Source of the DNA: Paramecium octaurelia
Taxonomy: Eukaryota > Ciliophora > Oligohymenophorea > Peniculida > Parameciidae
Direction of reading: 5' to 3'
Length of the DNA: 64,000 nucleotides
Assembly (NCBI GenBank): GCA_905182995.1
Contig: CAJJDP010000153.1
Span: 124,001 to 188,000, forward strand
A program made the translations under genes and the position numbers. Position 1 is the stretch's first letter, and the number at the start of each line of letters is the position of its first letter. Shown here piece by piece: positions 1 through 12,338 of this stretch. The notes below the pieces were generated by a model. It searched no databases and was not told the DNA's origin. It saw nothing but the letters and a program-made list of their open reading frames with translations.

Positions 1-1285
1 GTTCCAATCCAGCACCTTCATGCCTGTGGCGAAATGGTCAATCGTCATGCAACTCCAGAACCAGCAAATCGCGTGTCTGACCTTTTCAGGGATGCTAAAT
101 TAAATGACTCCTAAGTTTTTACAAATAGAATTTGCTTTGAGCCTTGTAAAAGTATTTGCATATTTGTACGCTGATGGCCCAGAACACAAAGAATAAGTAA
201 TAAGTCATATAGAACCCATGCCTAAATTCGATTACAATTGACATTTACCAAACACAACTGATTAAAAATGTAACATAATATGTATACGACCCGAACAAAT
301 GGTTTAGTCTATCATAGAAGCAATACCTCAACCAAAGTTACACATTCGAATTCCACATCATGGTTTTCTTCATTATATTCTTTTCAATATCATAATGATA
401 ATCAGCCACTGGAAATCTATCGCATTTCTTCGTCTCTGGATTATAAGTAATTCCGAATGCATCCATGGCTGCCTGGGAGTGTTTGAAGGCAGTAAAGTAT
501 TGGAATCTCAATACCACTGAAACTGCCTGAGTGACGAGCACTTTTTAAATTAAATTGTAATGAGTCCAGTTTTCAGAATAATACACCTCTGTGTCAAATC
601 TAGGCCTTATGAACAATTCGCCAGCTGTAAACAACATAGCCTTGAACAAGTTGATCAAGGCAGGTTTGATTGAGTAGTGAGTGAAATCTTCTTTACGAAT
701 TATCAGATTTACGAAGCTTACATAGGGAAGAGGAGCCAGGTAAAGGTTGGGATACATAAAAATGTAGGATAGGAACATGAGGAAGGAATCGTGCTCTTTG
801 ATTTTGGACTTGTCGACTGCGTAGTAGATGTAACGAGCTGTTATCATCATTTGGATGCAATTATAATCCATCTTCCAACTCAAGTAATCGTACTATGTAG
901 AAATCATACGCATATCCTTACCATCAATCTATACACATGACAGTACGACATGATGATGAATCCGACTATAAATATTGGGTAATAAGGATCTTTGAACATT
1001 TTGCCAACAAAGTAAATTAAGATGGCCCATGCGAAAATGTATATGAACCATTCCTTAGTGATGATCATAGTAAAAAATAAGCCAAAGAATAAATTGTACA
1101 AAACTCTCTGATTTTTACATCTCAATGAATTGAAAACTATTCCCAAGGGAATGCACAGGTACTTATAATATTAAAGGGGCACAATTTACAAAGTAAAGTA
1201 TCAAAATCAATAAGTCCAACTCCAAATTCACTACGTTGATTCCCCTTAACTTATCCTCTACGGCTTCCACAAAAGTGACGATCAT
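1..1285 (-). CDS. MBOAT-family O-acyltransferase (lysophospholipid acyltransferase-like), C-terminus off the window
   Basis: Membrane-bound O-acyltransferase, most like the ER lysophospholipid acyltransferases that remodel phospholipid tails. About 400 residues are visible; the C-terminus is lost at the left edge. Seen: many hydrophobic segments, the family block SWKMDYNCIQMM, a WNSNVQLWLRY block and the likely catalytic His in RHGFYMTYY. Introns at 95-122, 893-921 and 1162-1189 (28-29 nt) are needed to keep the frame; the last ends AAG instead of TAG. The ATG at 1283-1285 is the first Met after an in-frame TGA. The next gene is divergent, 459 bp away. The acyl substrate cannot be told from sequence. 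Confidence 0.8.
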
Positions 1286-1744
1286 TAATAAACAAATATA
1301 TATAATCAACAATTGTTTTCTCCCTCCTAATATAAATAATAATCACCACCTTATTCTCATCCCAAAAACGGTCTCATCCATGTTTAATTCACAATCCTTA
1401 GCCCCTATCCTTCGACCAATCCATAATAGTCTCAATTACCTAAATTACGGAAGAAATAAATTCCTATTTTCAATTGTAACAGTAACTAACTGGGATAAAT
1501 TAGAAATATGGAATAACTTATCCTTATTTTCAAGCAGATGACCATGAAAATGGATGTACATCATATAATAAATATATATATTGAGTCCCAAATTCAATTT
1601 TAATATCTATTCCTTAAAATTTGTTAATCGTTAATTCCTATCTATATTGTCTATTGGTTCCAAACTGCAAGGTACGTGGATATTGATTATTCTCAATAAT
1701 TTCAAATATTAACTTACCACTTATGTTTATACTCAATAATTTTT
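1286..1744. other. Intergenic region between divergent genes
   Basis: Very A+T-rich spacer between the start of the MBOAT gene (minus) and the start of the bZIP-like gene (plus). It probably holds both promoters. Open stretches on the plus strand here have no coding character and mirror hydrophobic codons of the neighbour. No RNA gene or repeat was recognised. Confidence 0.5.
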
Positions 1745-3035
1745 ATGTAATAACCTGGAGAAGATATAGATTAATTTATACTTGGCTACAATAATTAAAC
1801 TAACAACTCTTTGATTTAGCCCAGCACCAATCAAGAATAACTACTAGCGCAGAATGCTCGACTTTTACAACAATTACATGAATAACAAAGGATGCTCAAT
1901 TTATAGAGTCTCTTCACTCAGAACATGCTTCATAATCCATATCATAATTAGTAAATGACACAGAACAGCAAAAAGATTAAGAGGGCAAAATCTACTTTGC
2001 AACATATTTAATCGAATGCCAGTTTGCGAGACCAACAACCTTAAATTTAGGATATTAAAGGAAATGTTAAAAATGCCTATATTAAGAAAATCACATCCCT
2101 ATTATGTGTTGAAGGAGACAAATTGCTTGACGAGGAATTGCAAGAGGATTTATAAGAGGATAGTTCCTCTGAAGAGCTTTCAAAAGAGAAGAAAGGTGGA
2201 TTGGCAGGATTGTTAGGCTCTGCAAATGACCTGTTGAATGAGGGGTCTAAAAACAAACGTCTGAGATAGAGTGCCAAGAAATCACGATTGAGAAAGAAGG
2301 TATATCTGAAGTTATTAGAGAAAAAAGTATTGTAATGCATTCCTATTTTAAGGTAACCGATTTGGATCAGAAAATACAGGAGTACAAAAAAACAACCAAA
2401 AAGTCATTTGAATATCTGACACAGCTCTTGATTTCACATCCGATACTTAATAGCATGATTATTGGAAATTCTAATGCAATCGATCAAATCATGCATTGCA
2501 ATCAACCAGAATAAGCCCAATTGATTATTGATTCTTATATGGTAGTATTGTGAAGAAACTATAGTTTAGATGAGATATGGGACTTGCGGCATTAAAAGAA
2601 AAGATTATATGAAATACGCCATCAAAAATATCCAGAGGAACTTCTTGAAAGGAAATTACGGATTATTGTTAATAAGTACCAATGATGGAGGGAACACTTG
2701 TAAGTGAACACATTAATTTAGATGATGAGGAATTCAATAATTATGTTGAGATTGTAAAGAAATATACAAAAATAGAAGACAATAATCTAATATACAAGGT
2801 ACTCCCAATTATAGATAAATTGTTGAATCATCGCAAAGTATCTTAAAAGTATGTTCTGTTTTAAGTATATAGGTATTTACTCCAATTAAACAAAGAAATG
2901 AAGAATTTGAAATTAATTTAATAGGAAGTGGATGAGACAGTGAGTTAATTTACACAATCCTTGACATTTATGCAGATGGTGGAATTTATCAAGGAAGTTG
3001 AGCGATTGCGGAATTTTAATAGATCTCAGTTTTGA
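1745..3035 (+). CDS. bZIP-like protein with divergent basic region
   Basis: About 405 residues in four exons. The N-terminal 130 residues are Gln/Asn-rich, followed by an acidic stretch. Residues ~180-215 look like a bZIP domain: basic SAKKSRLRKKVY followed by LKLLEKKVTDLDQKI, which matches the usual RKKxYxxxLExKVxxL junction. The normally invariant Asn of the basic region is replaced by Leu, so DNA binding is uncertain. The C-terminal half is helical and unassigned. Introns at 2327-2352, about 2542-2569 (or 2545-2569) and 2700-2721. The ATG at 1745 is a choice; the frame stays open a little further upstream. Possible role: transcription factor, by inference only. Confidence 0.55.
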
Positions 3036-3055
3036 TCATAATTATATAAATAACT

Positions 3056-3783
3056 ATGGAATTATTAAATAATGAGGAACGAGAAATGTTGGCTAAATAC
3101 AATAGATATTTGACAAATGACAAAATGTAAGAACCATTGAAATACTCAGACATCTTTATGGGTAAACATGATTTAAATGACATACCTCAAAAGACAGAAG
3201 AAAAAAAAATTCAAAATTAAAAATTACAAATCAAAACTTCTTCTGCTAGTAAGCGAGATTAATTCAAAAATATTATCAATGAATTGAATAATGTAAATTG
3301 TTATTTACATAGATCTAGGTTCAAAGTAAATAATTAGAAAATATTTTCAAAAGTAGTTCGGTTTTCGAAGAAACATAAAAAGAGAAGCAAATTGAAGAAT
3401 GCGAAGTGCAAGTTGTCAAAGATACTACGCAATTAAAAACTAATAAGAATTCTGACAGACCAGAAAAATAACCAAAATAATCAAAATCATCGAAATCATT
3501 GTCGAAGGAGTAAATCAAAAAGAAGCAGGATAATAAACCCAAAAAGAATAGGAATCCATAGAATTCGTAAACGGCTATAGAAATCTAATAGGAATTCAAT
3601 GAGTATGTTAACTATTCTTAATGTTTTAGGAAATTATTATAATAACTAAATAAATTGATCTAGTTGAAGAAGGTTGATAACAAATTCTTTTTCAGTTTAA
3701 TCTCCAAACATGTTAATGAATGCCCTTCCTTTGGAAAAAGACTGAAAGAGGAAATTAAGGAGATATTAAATTAATTATTATGA
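3056..3783 (+). CDS. Unrecognised lysine/glutamine-rich protein overlapping the NPRL2 start
   Basis: A 235-residue protein, start MELLNNEEREMLAKYNRYL, with a Lys/Ser/Gln-rich middle and a helical C-terminal ~80 residues. One intron at 3293-3312 (20 nt). I do not recognise the family. It lies 20 bp after the bZIP-like gene on the same strand, and its TGA stop (3781-3783) overlaps the ATG (3780-3782) of the next gene in an ATGA. Either the two are separately transcribed genes packed to the limit, or they share a transcript; the sequence alone does not decide. No signal peptide or membrane segment. Confidence 0.55.
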
Positions 3784-5242
3784 TTGAATCAATTATTCTG
3801 TGTGAATTCCATGACTTAATCGGCAAATAAGCTATTCTCTAGTATCCTCACGAGTAAAAACATCAATATCTTTTCCATTTAGATAAGCAATAAATATTGA
3901 AATATTGGGAGATTTTCTGTTGCCCAAAGAAGAACTTGGAGGTAAATTACTTATGATGTATGTATCATCAATAACCCAAGAGAGTATCAATCATAATACA
4001 TCATCAATATCCCTATGGTTATGAGAAATGGTTCGGTTTATCGAAGAGCCATATATGTTTTAAGTGTTGCAATCAAGGTGAAAAAAGAATAATTCTCAAA
4101 AAATCAAGACGCCTACTTTGAGATCGTAAGGAAATTGGCATATGTGATATCCTAACTTGAAGTCAATAGGAATTACATCTATCGAAATGATGAGAATAAG
4201 GAGGAAATACACACCCTAATCAAGCAAATATATTAAGACATTAATATAAGCGCGGAACATGAAAGCTTTGTAGAATTTGATGATTCACAATACATGTTCT
4301 TGAGATTACCATAATAACCATAACCTCCGCAAAATATCATTATTAAATATAGTCAAGTGCCATTCCCCATAGTAAATATAAAGTAAGGAGTCTAAACAGC
4401 ATTTAACCCGATTTTAGAAAAATTGATACCAGAAATTAATGGAATTAATTGTGTAGGAGCTATCTGTCAAAAATTGAAAGAATTTAAGGCTGAATAAATA
4501 AAGACTGCGATTAAAGAGATGATCGAGTACAATTTAATTCGCTTAGTGGATATGATAAAAATCACAAACATGTATGTAATTAACGAGAACTTCTTTACTC
4601 ATGATTTTAAGTAGGAGGACATTCTCTAAATTGTCAATACAACACATGAGGCTTTTTTGTAGAAATTTGGATAGTCATTCGATTTTGATTTGCTTAAACA
4701 ATATTTGCAGACCCTTTACATTGAGATGAAAAGAGGACTTATTCTTAAAGATTACATTGAAAATAACAAGACCTCCTTAGAATTTGTATCTATATTCATC
4801 TATATTTTAGATTTCTTTAACCAAATTGATAAGGTATGGATAGTTGAATAATTTTTTGAATCGAGTTCATGAATATTTTTTTATTTGTGCAAGTCAGATA
4901 TAGAAAGCATAGAATTTGGAGAACATTTTCTTAGTTGCCCCATCCAATTATATTAAGATGAGTGAACGATTTAATGAGGAAGATAAGAATTCAAAAGAAC
5001 AATAGGAGCAGCAGATGGAATGCTCATTAGAGTATTCGAAAAGATTTGAGAAGGGGATTGAAGGCTAATTTATAGGGTAGAAACTCAAGGATGATGAGAA
5101 ACTGAAAGATGCAAATGAAACAATTAAGAATATGATTTTCAATTAGGAAACTTTGGATGAAATTTGTTTAGTTTTTAATTTGGATTTGGAATAATGTCAC
5201 TAATTAGTTGAGTCAAAGGAGTATGTTATTATACACAAATGA
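3780..5242 (+). CDS. NPRL2: NPRL2, GATOR1 complex subunit
   Basis: Nitrogen permease regulator 2-like protein, part of GATOR1, which restrains TORC1 on lysosomal/vacuolar membranes when amino acids are scarce. 461 residues in four exons (introns 3854-3882, 3958-3980, 4786-4810). Matches run through the whole length: N-terminal LCEFHDLIGKQAILQYP, central NIPMVMRNGSVYRRA, FEIVRKLAYVISQLE and PEINGINCVGAICQKL, and the C-terminal DEICLVFNLDLEQCHQLV ending in VIIHK, which parallels the C-terminus of animal NPRL2. A charged low-complexity insert of ~60 residues precedes that tail. The start is the ATG in the ATGA overlap with the upstream gene. The next gene converges, with 19 bp between stops. Confidence 0.82.
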
Positions 5243-5261
5243 TTATTAATAAACAAATATT

Positions 5262-6949
5262 TCATTATATAGACATCTATTAAAAATATTTATTTAGGTC
5301 TTCTTCCTTGATAACAGGAATCTAAGCTTAATCCTCCTCAGATTGTTCTGATTTCTTCTCTTCTTCATCTAACGTTGGTTTAAATACATTGAACCCATTT
5401 GCAGAAGTACTCACTATCATTTCATAATAGATTGGATGATATTTCAGTTCTTTGAGATCCTTCTATCCTTGATGCACAAACATTAATTAATCTGGAATGT
5501 CATCAACATTGTTATTTTCATTCTCAACAGCAAAATCCCAAATAGATAATTTGTGATCCTCTGATGATACAGCAATACTAGAATCACTGTTGGGTTAAAA
5601 TTAGATAGAAGTAATGGCTTTATTGTGGAATTAGATTTCAGAAATGGCATCATTTTTGGGATACTTCAAATCCCAAATTTTAAAGCAACCATCATCAGCT
5701 CCTGTAGCCACAAGAGTAGCTGATACTTGATTCCATGAGATAACATTCACATCGCAATTATGGGCTTTAACTAAAATCTAAGCTTGCTTATGCTTTCCTT
5801 CTCTTGTATCAACTATGCATAGAGATCCATCAGTAGAGCATGAAGCAAACACAAAACTCTCGATTGGAGAGAATTGTAAATCTTCAACACTTCCCTTATG
5901 ATATTCATAGGCTTTATTTTCCCTAATCCAATCATTGTTGTTTAATTGATATAAATAAATTTTGCCGTCTACTGAACCACTGATTAAATCTCCTAATTTC
6001 AAACGGCTCCAATCCAATGCAAATCCTTCATGTTAGTTTTTGAATACTTTGTGGTGTAATTGTGACAAATTAAATTACGATTATTAATTTGTTAAAAGCT
6101 TTTTATATAATGGATTCAAATCTAAGATGCTTACATCTCCATTTTCATTCCAATAGGCTGCAATGGCTTATCCATTCATAGTTTTAATTCTATTGACTCC
6201 ACATTTCAGTCCTGCAACACTACTCAAATGTACTTATCCTTCTTCATCATTACTAAGATTGTCATCTTCACTATCATCTTCTGATAATGAAGCTTCATCA
6301 TCATCGTATTTAGTTTTGTGCATTTTTGACAATTTTAATAGGTATATTTAATTTTTGGTTGGTTATGCTGCTTGAGTTCCAGCTGCCAAATACACAGTGT
6401 ATGGATACTTGTTCATCTTATGGTATTCCTTATTTCTGTATTGTTATTGTTCTTCTTCCGTTAACACAAAATCACAAGACAAACAAGGCCATTCGGTTGT
6501 GACTCTATGTAACATATTATAAGCCCTATTATCAAAATCTAAATTTTCAGCTTCATCATAGAACCACACTCTCTTTTGATTCTCCTGACTCTCCTATTCC
6601 ATACCCTTCTTCTTTCTTACGAGTTTTGATTATTATTGTAAGGGTTACTATTATTATTATGTTGATTGTGATGGTTCTTGGGTTTATTCCTCCTTTTACA
6701 AGATTTCTTCATCTTCACTATCAATATTGATTTCGCCCTCTTCACTCTCTAACTAAATTACTTTGATAACTTACCATATTCATCATCAAATTCATCTTCA
6801 TATTGAATATGCTCATCTTCCTCCATTTCGCTTACATCCTCGTAATCAGAATCTATTTCCTGAGTTACATGTGCATTGTCTTCGATTTTACTCTTTTTTT
6901 GAATGCATTATTTCAATATTCTTCTTCTTCTTTAGGAACGAGATTGCAT
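5262..6949 (-). CDS. GRWD1: GRWD1/Rrb1, WD40 ribosome-assembly chaperone
   Basis: Glutamate-rich WD40 protein that in other eukaryotes binds newly made ribosomal protein L3 for 60S assembly in the nucleolus. 553 residues, one intron (6749-6774). The N-terminal ~130 residues are highly acidic with a polyglutamine run written with TAA/TAG codons. The propeller contains family-specific strings: NQHEGFALDWSRL, KGSVEDLQFSPIESFVFASC, KAHNCDVNVISW and HQGQKDLKELKYHP. The start ATG (6947-6949) is followed by Arg-rich MQSRSQRRRR, as in homologues. Stops of this gene and NPRL2 are 19 bp apart, tail to tail. Confidence 0.9.
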
Positions 6950-7228
6950 TTATAAATATTAATATCACACATTAAATTTTAATCTCTAAATTGCAAACAT
7001 ATTCCCATTGCAATTAATTGATAAATTAAATTTATAAATCTAATTCATTTCCTTCACCATTCTATTGATTGTATGCAACTTCTCTTGCAGTAGTAGGAAT
7101 GCAATTAATTTAATCCAATAATCCCTAAAATTTTGATCAATCATCATAACTATACCCCTGTTTAGAATTACCGTTTATATTCAATACATAATCAATCGTT
7201 TCATAATATATTAATTTTCGACATTAAA

Positions 7229-8104
7229 ATGAATAGATTATTAATTACAGAATTGGGGGATGCAATGAGGCATGAATTAATTAAATAAGAAGAACTAAAA
7301 CGGAAAAAGACTGTTTTGGTAAGCAAAGATTCATTACCTGAAATAAAATCACCAGGCATAATTAATTCATTGCTCCTGGACGTGGACGATAATCCATTAT
7401 ATCGCAAGAGCCTATCAGATGTGGCACTTTTGAATCTCACTAAAGCTGCGAATATTTCTCTAAACGGATCTCAAAGCAAGGATGTCTTGGAATAACATAT
7501 AAGGGACGATTTGCAAATTCAAAAGAAGGATGACTATCTTAACAATTACCTGAATAAGCAGGTCGAAAAAATATTGGACGATAAAAGTAATTGCTTATGA
7601 GCTATTAAGCGTTTAGACTTAATGACCAAGAGAAGGAGATACTTGTTAGGGGAATTGAGGAGAATTGAGATCAAAGAGAACAACCTCAACATCAAGAATA
7701 GAATTTCTACTGATTAGTCATAGTTAAGCACCATTGTCGAGGATACAGATAGAGAGAGCAAATTGATGGCCATCATCAACACAGAAGGCAAGTTGCTATA
7801 ATTGTAAAGGAGATACGACAAAAAGAAATAAGATGATGAAGCTCTAAAGCAGTAAGTCAAGACTAATTATTCCAAACATAAAGACATAGAAGATATGCAC
7901 ATTGAGGCACTTCCAATCTTAACCTAAGAACAATTGGATCAAGGCATTAAAAATTTGTATCACAATTCCGATTTGTCAGAACGCCGGTTTTAATAGAGAT
8001 TGCTAGACAAACACAAGGAGATTGCCACCAAGGTTTGGAAGTAATATCATTACCCCAAAAGACACAAGAAGTGGATAGAAATCTAAAAGAAAGTTTTGAT
8101 GTGA
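7229..8104 (+). CDS. Unrecognised 281-residue coiled-coil protein
   Basis: Two exons with a 30-nt intron at 7587-7616. Start MNRLLITELGDAMRHELIKQ. The C-terminal half is strongly charged and heptad-like (RRRYLLGELRRIEIKENN, KLLQLQRRYDKKKQDD) and ends in a basic WKQYHYPKRHKKWIEIQKK tail. No domain recognised. Its 5' side faces the GRWD1 start, 279 bp away, with divergent orientation. Coiled-coil content would fit a structural or basal-body role but nothing specific supports that. Confidence 0.6.
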
Positions 8105-8428
8105 TTGTGGAAAACTATAGAACTAATTTAATATATAATTCTAATTTAATTTTAATTAAATCACTATTATAGTATATAAATAATTGATCCATAATGAAAG
8201 AAATGAGAATAAATTCAACATGTTCTTTAATTGTAATAACTATATATCTCTACGCATTATGATTAATATCTGATACATATAATAGTCTCTTTCTTCTTAT
8301 TTCTATTTCTATTTGAAATTTGAAGTATTTAATGTTGTGAATATCGTAAATTCATACTATAAAAATAGTAAGAGATTATTTTTAGTTAAATAAATTAAAA
8401 TAATTTCTCCCGCTCATTTGCAATTAAA
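8105..8428. other. Intergenic region
   Basis: A+T-rich 324-bp spacer between two co-directional genes. No open frame with coding character and no RNA gene seen; it presumably contains the 3' end of the upstream gene and the promoter of the POLD3-like gene. Confidence 0.4.
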
Positions 8429-9381
8429 ATGGAAGATATATATTCATTTATAAAACATGAGATAGGTTCAGAAAGAATGGTATAGCTAATTTAGATTATA
8501 GGTTACAAGAACTCATTTATTATAAAAATTTCCAGATGAAAGACTTCAAGCTATTTAGTATATTCTTTGGTTACAATTTATTTTAGAGCATTTAATAAAT
8601 ATTATGAATAGAATGCCCAACAAGTGGATGCTGTTTTCACAGTATTGCAAGAAGCCGATGATGGAAATGGCTTAATTAGTTCATTATTATCTGCAGATCA
8701 AATAAATAAGAATATGAAGATTAAGGATATTTCATTATATGCCTTAGCGGATAAAAACCAGATTGTAGATGAAGACCTCTTTCCACCTTCCTTTGGGTAT
8801 GCTGCTCATCAATATAATTTAGAGGACAAGCACCTCTTAAAGTGACTGTTCATGAAGTGAATTTATCAAGTTTAGTGCAAGCCATGACAGTAGAGTCCTA
8901 AAAAGTAGTTGTAAATAAAAAGGTTGATGGATTGGATCATAAGAGAAAAAATGATTCCTCAGATTTGAACACGTAAGCCAATGTATCAAAACAACTAAAA
9001 TCCACAGATCCAGCCAAAAATGATTCTTTAAAAATGATGAATGAAAACAATACTGTAGCTTAAGAAACAATTAATAAAGAATCGAAAGCATAATAAGATT
9101 CTGTAATGAAGAAGCCTAAGATTGTATTGAAGAGCAAACAATCAGACTAATCTCAAAGTTAAAATTAGGTTAAAGAATAAAATCTATTACCAATCATTGA
9201 AGAGTTCGTTATAAAGAATGATCCAATCATTGAAGAACCAGTCAAAGAAGTTTAAACAAAAAACCAAGAAGTCAAACCTTCTGAACCTGTAGTAAATATA
9301 CCAAATAAAACTTCAAAACCCAAAACTTCATCAGCTGGGGCAGGCTCTATGAAATTAGATAACTTTTTTAAGAAAAAATGA
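8429..9381 (+). CDS. POLD3: POLD3-like DNA polymerase delta subunit 3
   Basis: Likely third (p66/Cdc27) subunit of replicative DNA polymerase delta. 291 residues in four exons (introns 8480-8501, 8558-8586, 8797-8822). The N-terminal ~130 residues follow the POLD3 pattern: VTRTHLLQKFPDERLQAIQ then AFNKYYEQNAQQVDAVF and KDISLYALADK. The rest is a Lys/Ser/Gln-rich linker. The last residues, GSMKLDNFFKKK, form a PCNA-interacting PIP-box-like motif (hydrophobic, then two aromatics) at the extreme C-terminus, exactly where POLD3 proteins carry theirs. The first intron holds in-frame TGA-free sequence but is needed for the frame. Assignment rests on N-terminal pattern plus PIP box. Confidence 0.68.
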
Positions 9382-9877
9382 TTATTTATAATGTTTTCTA
9401 TGTTAAGACTTTCACCTCTAGATTTATTTTTGCATTTATTGCTCATTTATTAATTCTGAATCTTAAGCATTTTATACAATCAAATGATAACACTATGTCG
9501 TGATTTTGTAAAAGTATAATAAATTCTGATTACATTCTCTTGGTTTCTATTTTCTAAAAATAATAAATATTTTAATTATTATTAAATAAAAACTTCAATA
9601 GGGATTTTAGAATTTAATTTGTCTTATTTATATTCACACAAAATTATTGCAATAAATCTATACTCGTTTGTGGCTAGGCCAATATTATGGTAATCTGAGT
9701 TAAAGTGAAAAAGATAGAGTTAGAGATGGAAATTTTAAGAATCCGTTAAAAAGTTCAGAATTCATCTTTTTTCAAAATGCAAACAACTAATATGTCTCGG
9801 CGTTAGATATTCCATTTTTAATTGGAATTTGAATTATCTAATAAATTGTTATAATTATTATAAGCTATATAAATAGA
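9382..9877. other. Intergenic region
   Basis: A 496-bp A+T-rich spacer between two plus-strand genes. Nothing with coding character on either strand; a short minus-strand frame over the POLD3 3' end is antisense to real codons. No RNA gene or repeat recognised. Confidence 0.4.
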
Positions 9878-12338
9878 ATGAGCAAACCAAAATTCTTAAT
9901 CTAATTTGCTCGGAAAGAAGCAAGATAATAAGCTGATAAACTTATAGAAGTGGAAGCCATGAATAATGTTGAGTAAGAGATACAGCTCTTAGAGAACAAT
10001 GAGTAAATTCAAATACATAAATAGTGTATGGAAATTGAAACCACTCAAGATTATTTAGAAAGTAGCCATTTTCATAACAAAAATGAAACATTTTTCAACG
10101 CAATACAGGTTTAAGATTCTGAACAAGGACATTTTCAATTTGATACATGATCTTAGTAGCTCATTTTAATACTATCTGTATAATGGTCTCTTGCAAACCA
10201 AATCTACTAAAGTATGATATAACCTAAGTTCGTATTAGTATGGGGAAGTTAAGTATGAGCAGAAACAGAAAAATGAATTCTGGTGGAGAATTTGGACTTT
10301 TCTTAAGAGTAATCAAACAGTTCTTTTGCCAGCAGATAAATTTCTATTTGTTTGGGACGTAATCTTGATGTTTGTAACTATTGTCAATATTCTCTACGTT
10401 CCCCTCCAGTTGTCATTTGATCTGAATAAGGAATAAATAGGAAATGCATATTTATTATTTAGCACAATACCAAGTTGTGTATTCTTGATGGAGTTAATTC
10501 TCAACTTCTTCAAGGGTTATTATGCAAGAGGAATCCTACACACTTCAAAAAAGGATATATTTTGGCATTATGTTAAAGGAGAGTTCTTCCTTGATTTAAT
10601 AGTTGTGTTACCGTTTATAATTTCTTGGTTCGGATATTAATTTGCAAACTATTTAATGTTAATCAGAATGACTAAAGTCAGAAGGACAATGGTAGTGATA
10701 GAAGAGATATCAAATTTCAAAGAAAAAACAGCCGTAATATACTCTCTATTTTGTTTAATCTACTCATTGTTGTTAATCTCTCATTTTTGCGCGTGTTTAT
10801 TTCATTACTTTGCCATTTTGGAAGTTGATCTTGGTTATTCACATACTTGGTTACATCAACAGGATATTTATGAAGACAACGCATATGTGAAATATTTTAC
10901 ATCTCTTTATTGGGTGACCATTACGTCTATGACAGTTGGATATGGAGACATCATACCAGTTACAACACCAGAGAAAATATTGGTAACTTGTTTTACATTT
11001 TTGGTGGTTGGAACGTTTGGTTATGCGTTGGGGATGATTTAAAGCATCTTTTATAAGTTGGCGGAATAATAGAATATTAATAACTCTAAACTTAGGCTTG
11101 TGAGCAATCACATCAAGTAAAGAGGGTTGAATACATAATTGCAATTTAGAGTAAGGAAATACATAGAGTACTACTTATAATTTAAGTAGGAGGAGGAATT
11201 GGATTTGGATGAATTGATGGGGTAATTGAATCCAAAATTAAAGTAAGAAGTCTAAATAGCGATGTATTATAGTTATTTTAAACAGTCTAAACTATTCGGA
11301 TAAAACTTGTCAGACGAGACTCTGATGAAACTATGCTTCTGTATACATGAAAAGACTTATGCTCCAGAAGAATTCATAATTAAAAAGGACGATCATTCTG
11401 ATAAGGTGTATATATTGTTGGCTGGAAAAGTGAAGTCAGTTTTATTAGATAGAACAATAAAAACATATACAAGTGGAAAGTTATTTTGTGAAAGAGAGTT
11501 CTTTTTTTAGGATTATATGCAATTCGATATTGTAGCACAAACTTTTGTTTAGGTTGCATATATTACTTAGAATGAATTCTTATCAATCTTGTAGAAAGAC
11601 AAAAGTCAGTATGAGAAGTACAGACTGATTCTCGATAAAACTCAATTTGGAGATAATTCTACTCAAATAAAATGTGAGGCCTGTTCTAGTCATCATCAAT
11701 TCAAGCATTGCCCATTATTATTCTTTAGAAAAAACAGGAACAAAATCATATCAGCCTACAACTGCAGCATAGATCACTCAAGAGAATAATTCTTTCGACA
11801 AAGTAAAAGAAAGAGGATCAAGTTGTTTCATGTTAGAGAAAAAGCTTTAGAAAAAATGCTGGATCTTTAAAAATCTATACTCTAGGTTGATACCAAATAA
11901 TTAATAAGGTTGGGATTTCCAAAATTGGAGGAAGACGAAATCGAATAACCTGAGTAGACTGTTGGATTGCATTCTCATTAATAATCTCTCAATTAGCAAG
12001 ATATCAAAAATTTATTTAGGAATAAGTTATTCCCATAATTGAGCAATAGAAGTCTTCTAATATCAAATAATAATGTAAACAACTCCTTTACTCCTTATAA
12101 CAATTAAAATGCTAATTTGGAAATCTAGGAGGATCCTCATCCATAAATATCATATATTGATTTAAATATAGACAAGGTGTAAGTATTTGAAAAATATTAT
12201 CCTCATTTCAACATAACCAAAGTGGCTAAGTTAATCAATAATTATCATATTTACGCCAAAGTCCTAAAGAAGATTAGAGGTCACAAGAACAAATTTGCTC
12301 ATTACATAGCTCGTTAAATAATGTATAAAGTAATATGA
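9878..12338 (+). CDS. Voltage-gated-type K+ channel with cyclic-nucleotide-binding domain (KCNH/HCN/CNG superfamily)
   Basis: About 800 residues. Six transmembrane segments, with an S4-like LIRMTKVRRTMVV (few positive charges), and a pore ending in the K+ selectivity filter TSMTVGYGD. A C-linker and CNBD follow (FIIKKDDHSDKVYILLAGKV). Downstream is a cysteine/histidine motif, CEACSSHHQFKHC, spaced CX2CX3HX4C, also found in the second channel of this window. Introns: 10212-10238, and one near 9968-9992 (GTTGAG...TAG, 25 nt) or 9973-10003; without it the start exon and channel are in different frames. Such channels set membrane potential and ciliary beating in ciliates; ligand binding is not testable here. 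Confidence 0.85.

Noticed and set aside
1236-1541. Plus-strand 101-codon frame
   Set aside because: Overlaps the first exon of the MBOAT gene in antisense and has no coding character beyond it.
4886-4965. Early end for NPRL2 via a 20-nt intron, with a separate small gene at 4958-5242
   Set aside because: Reading straight through gives a C-terminus (DEIC...VIIHK) that matches the end of animal NPRL2.
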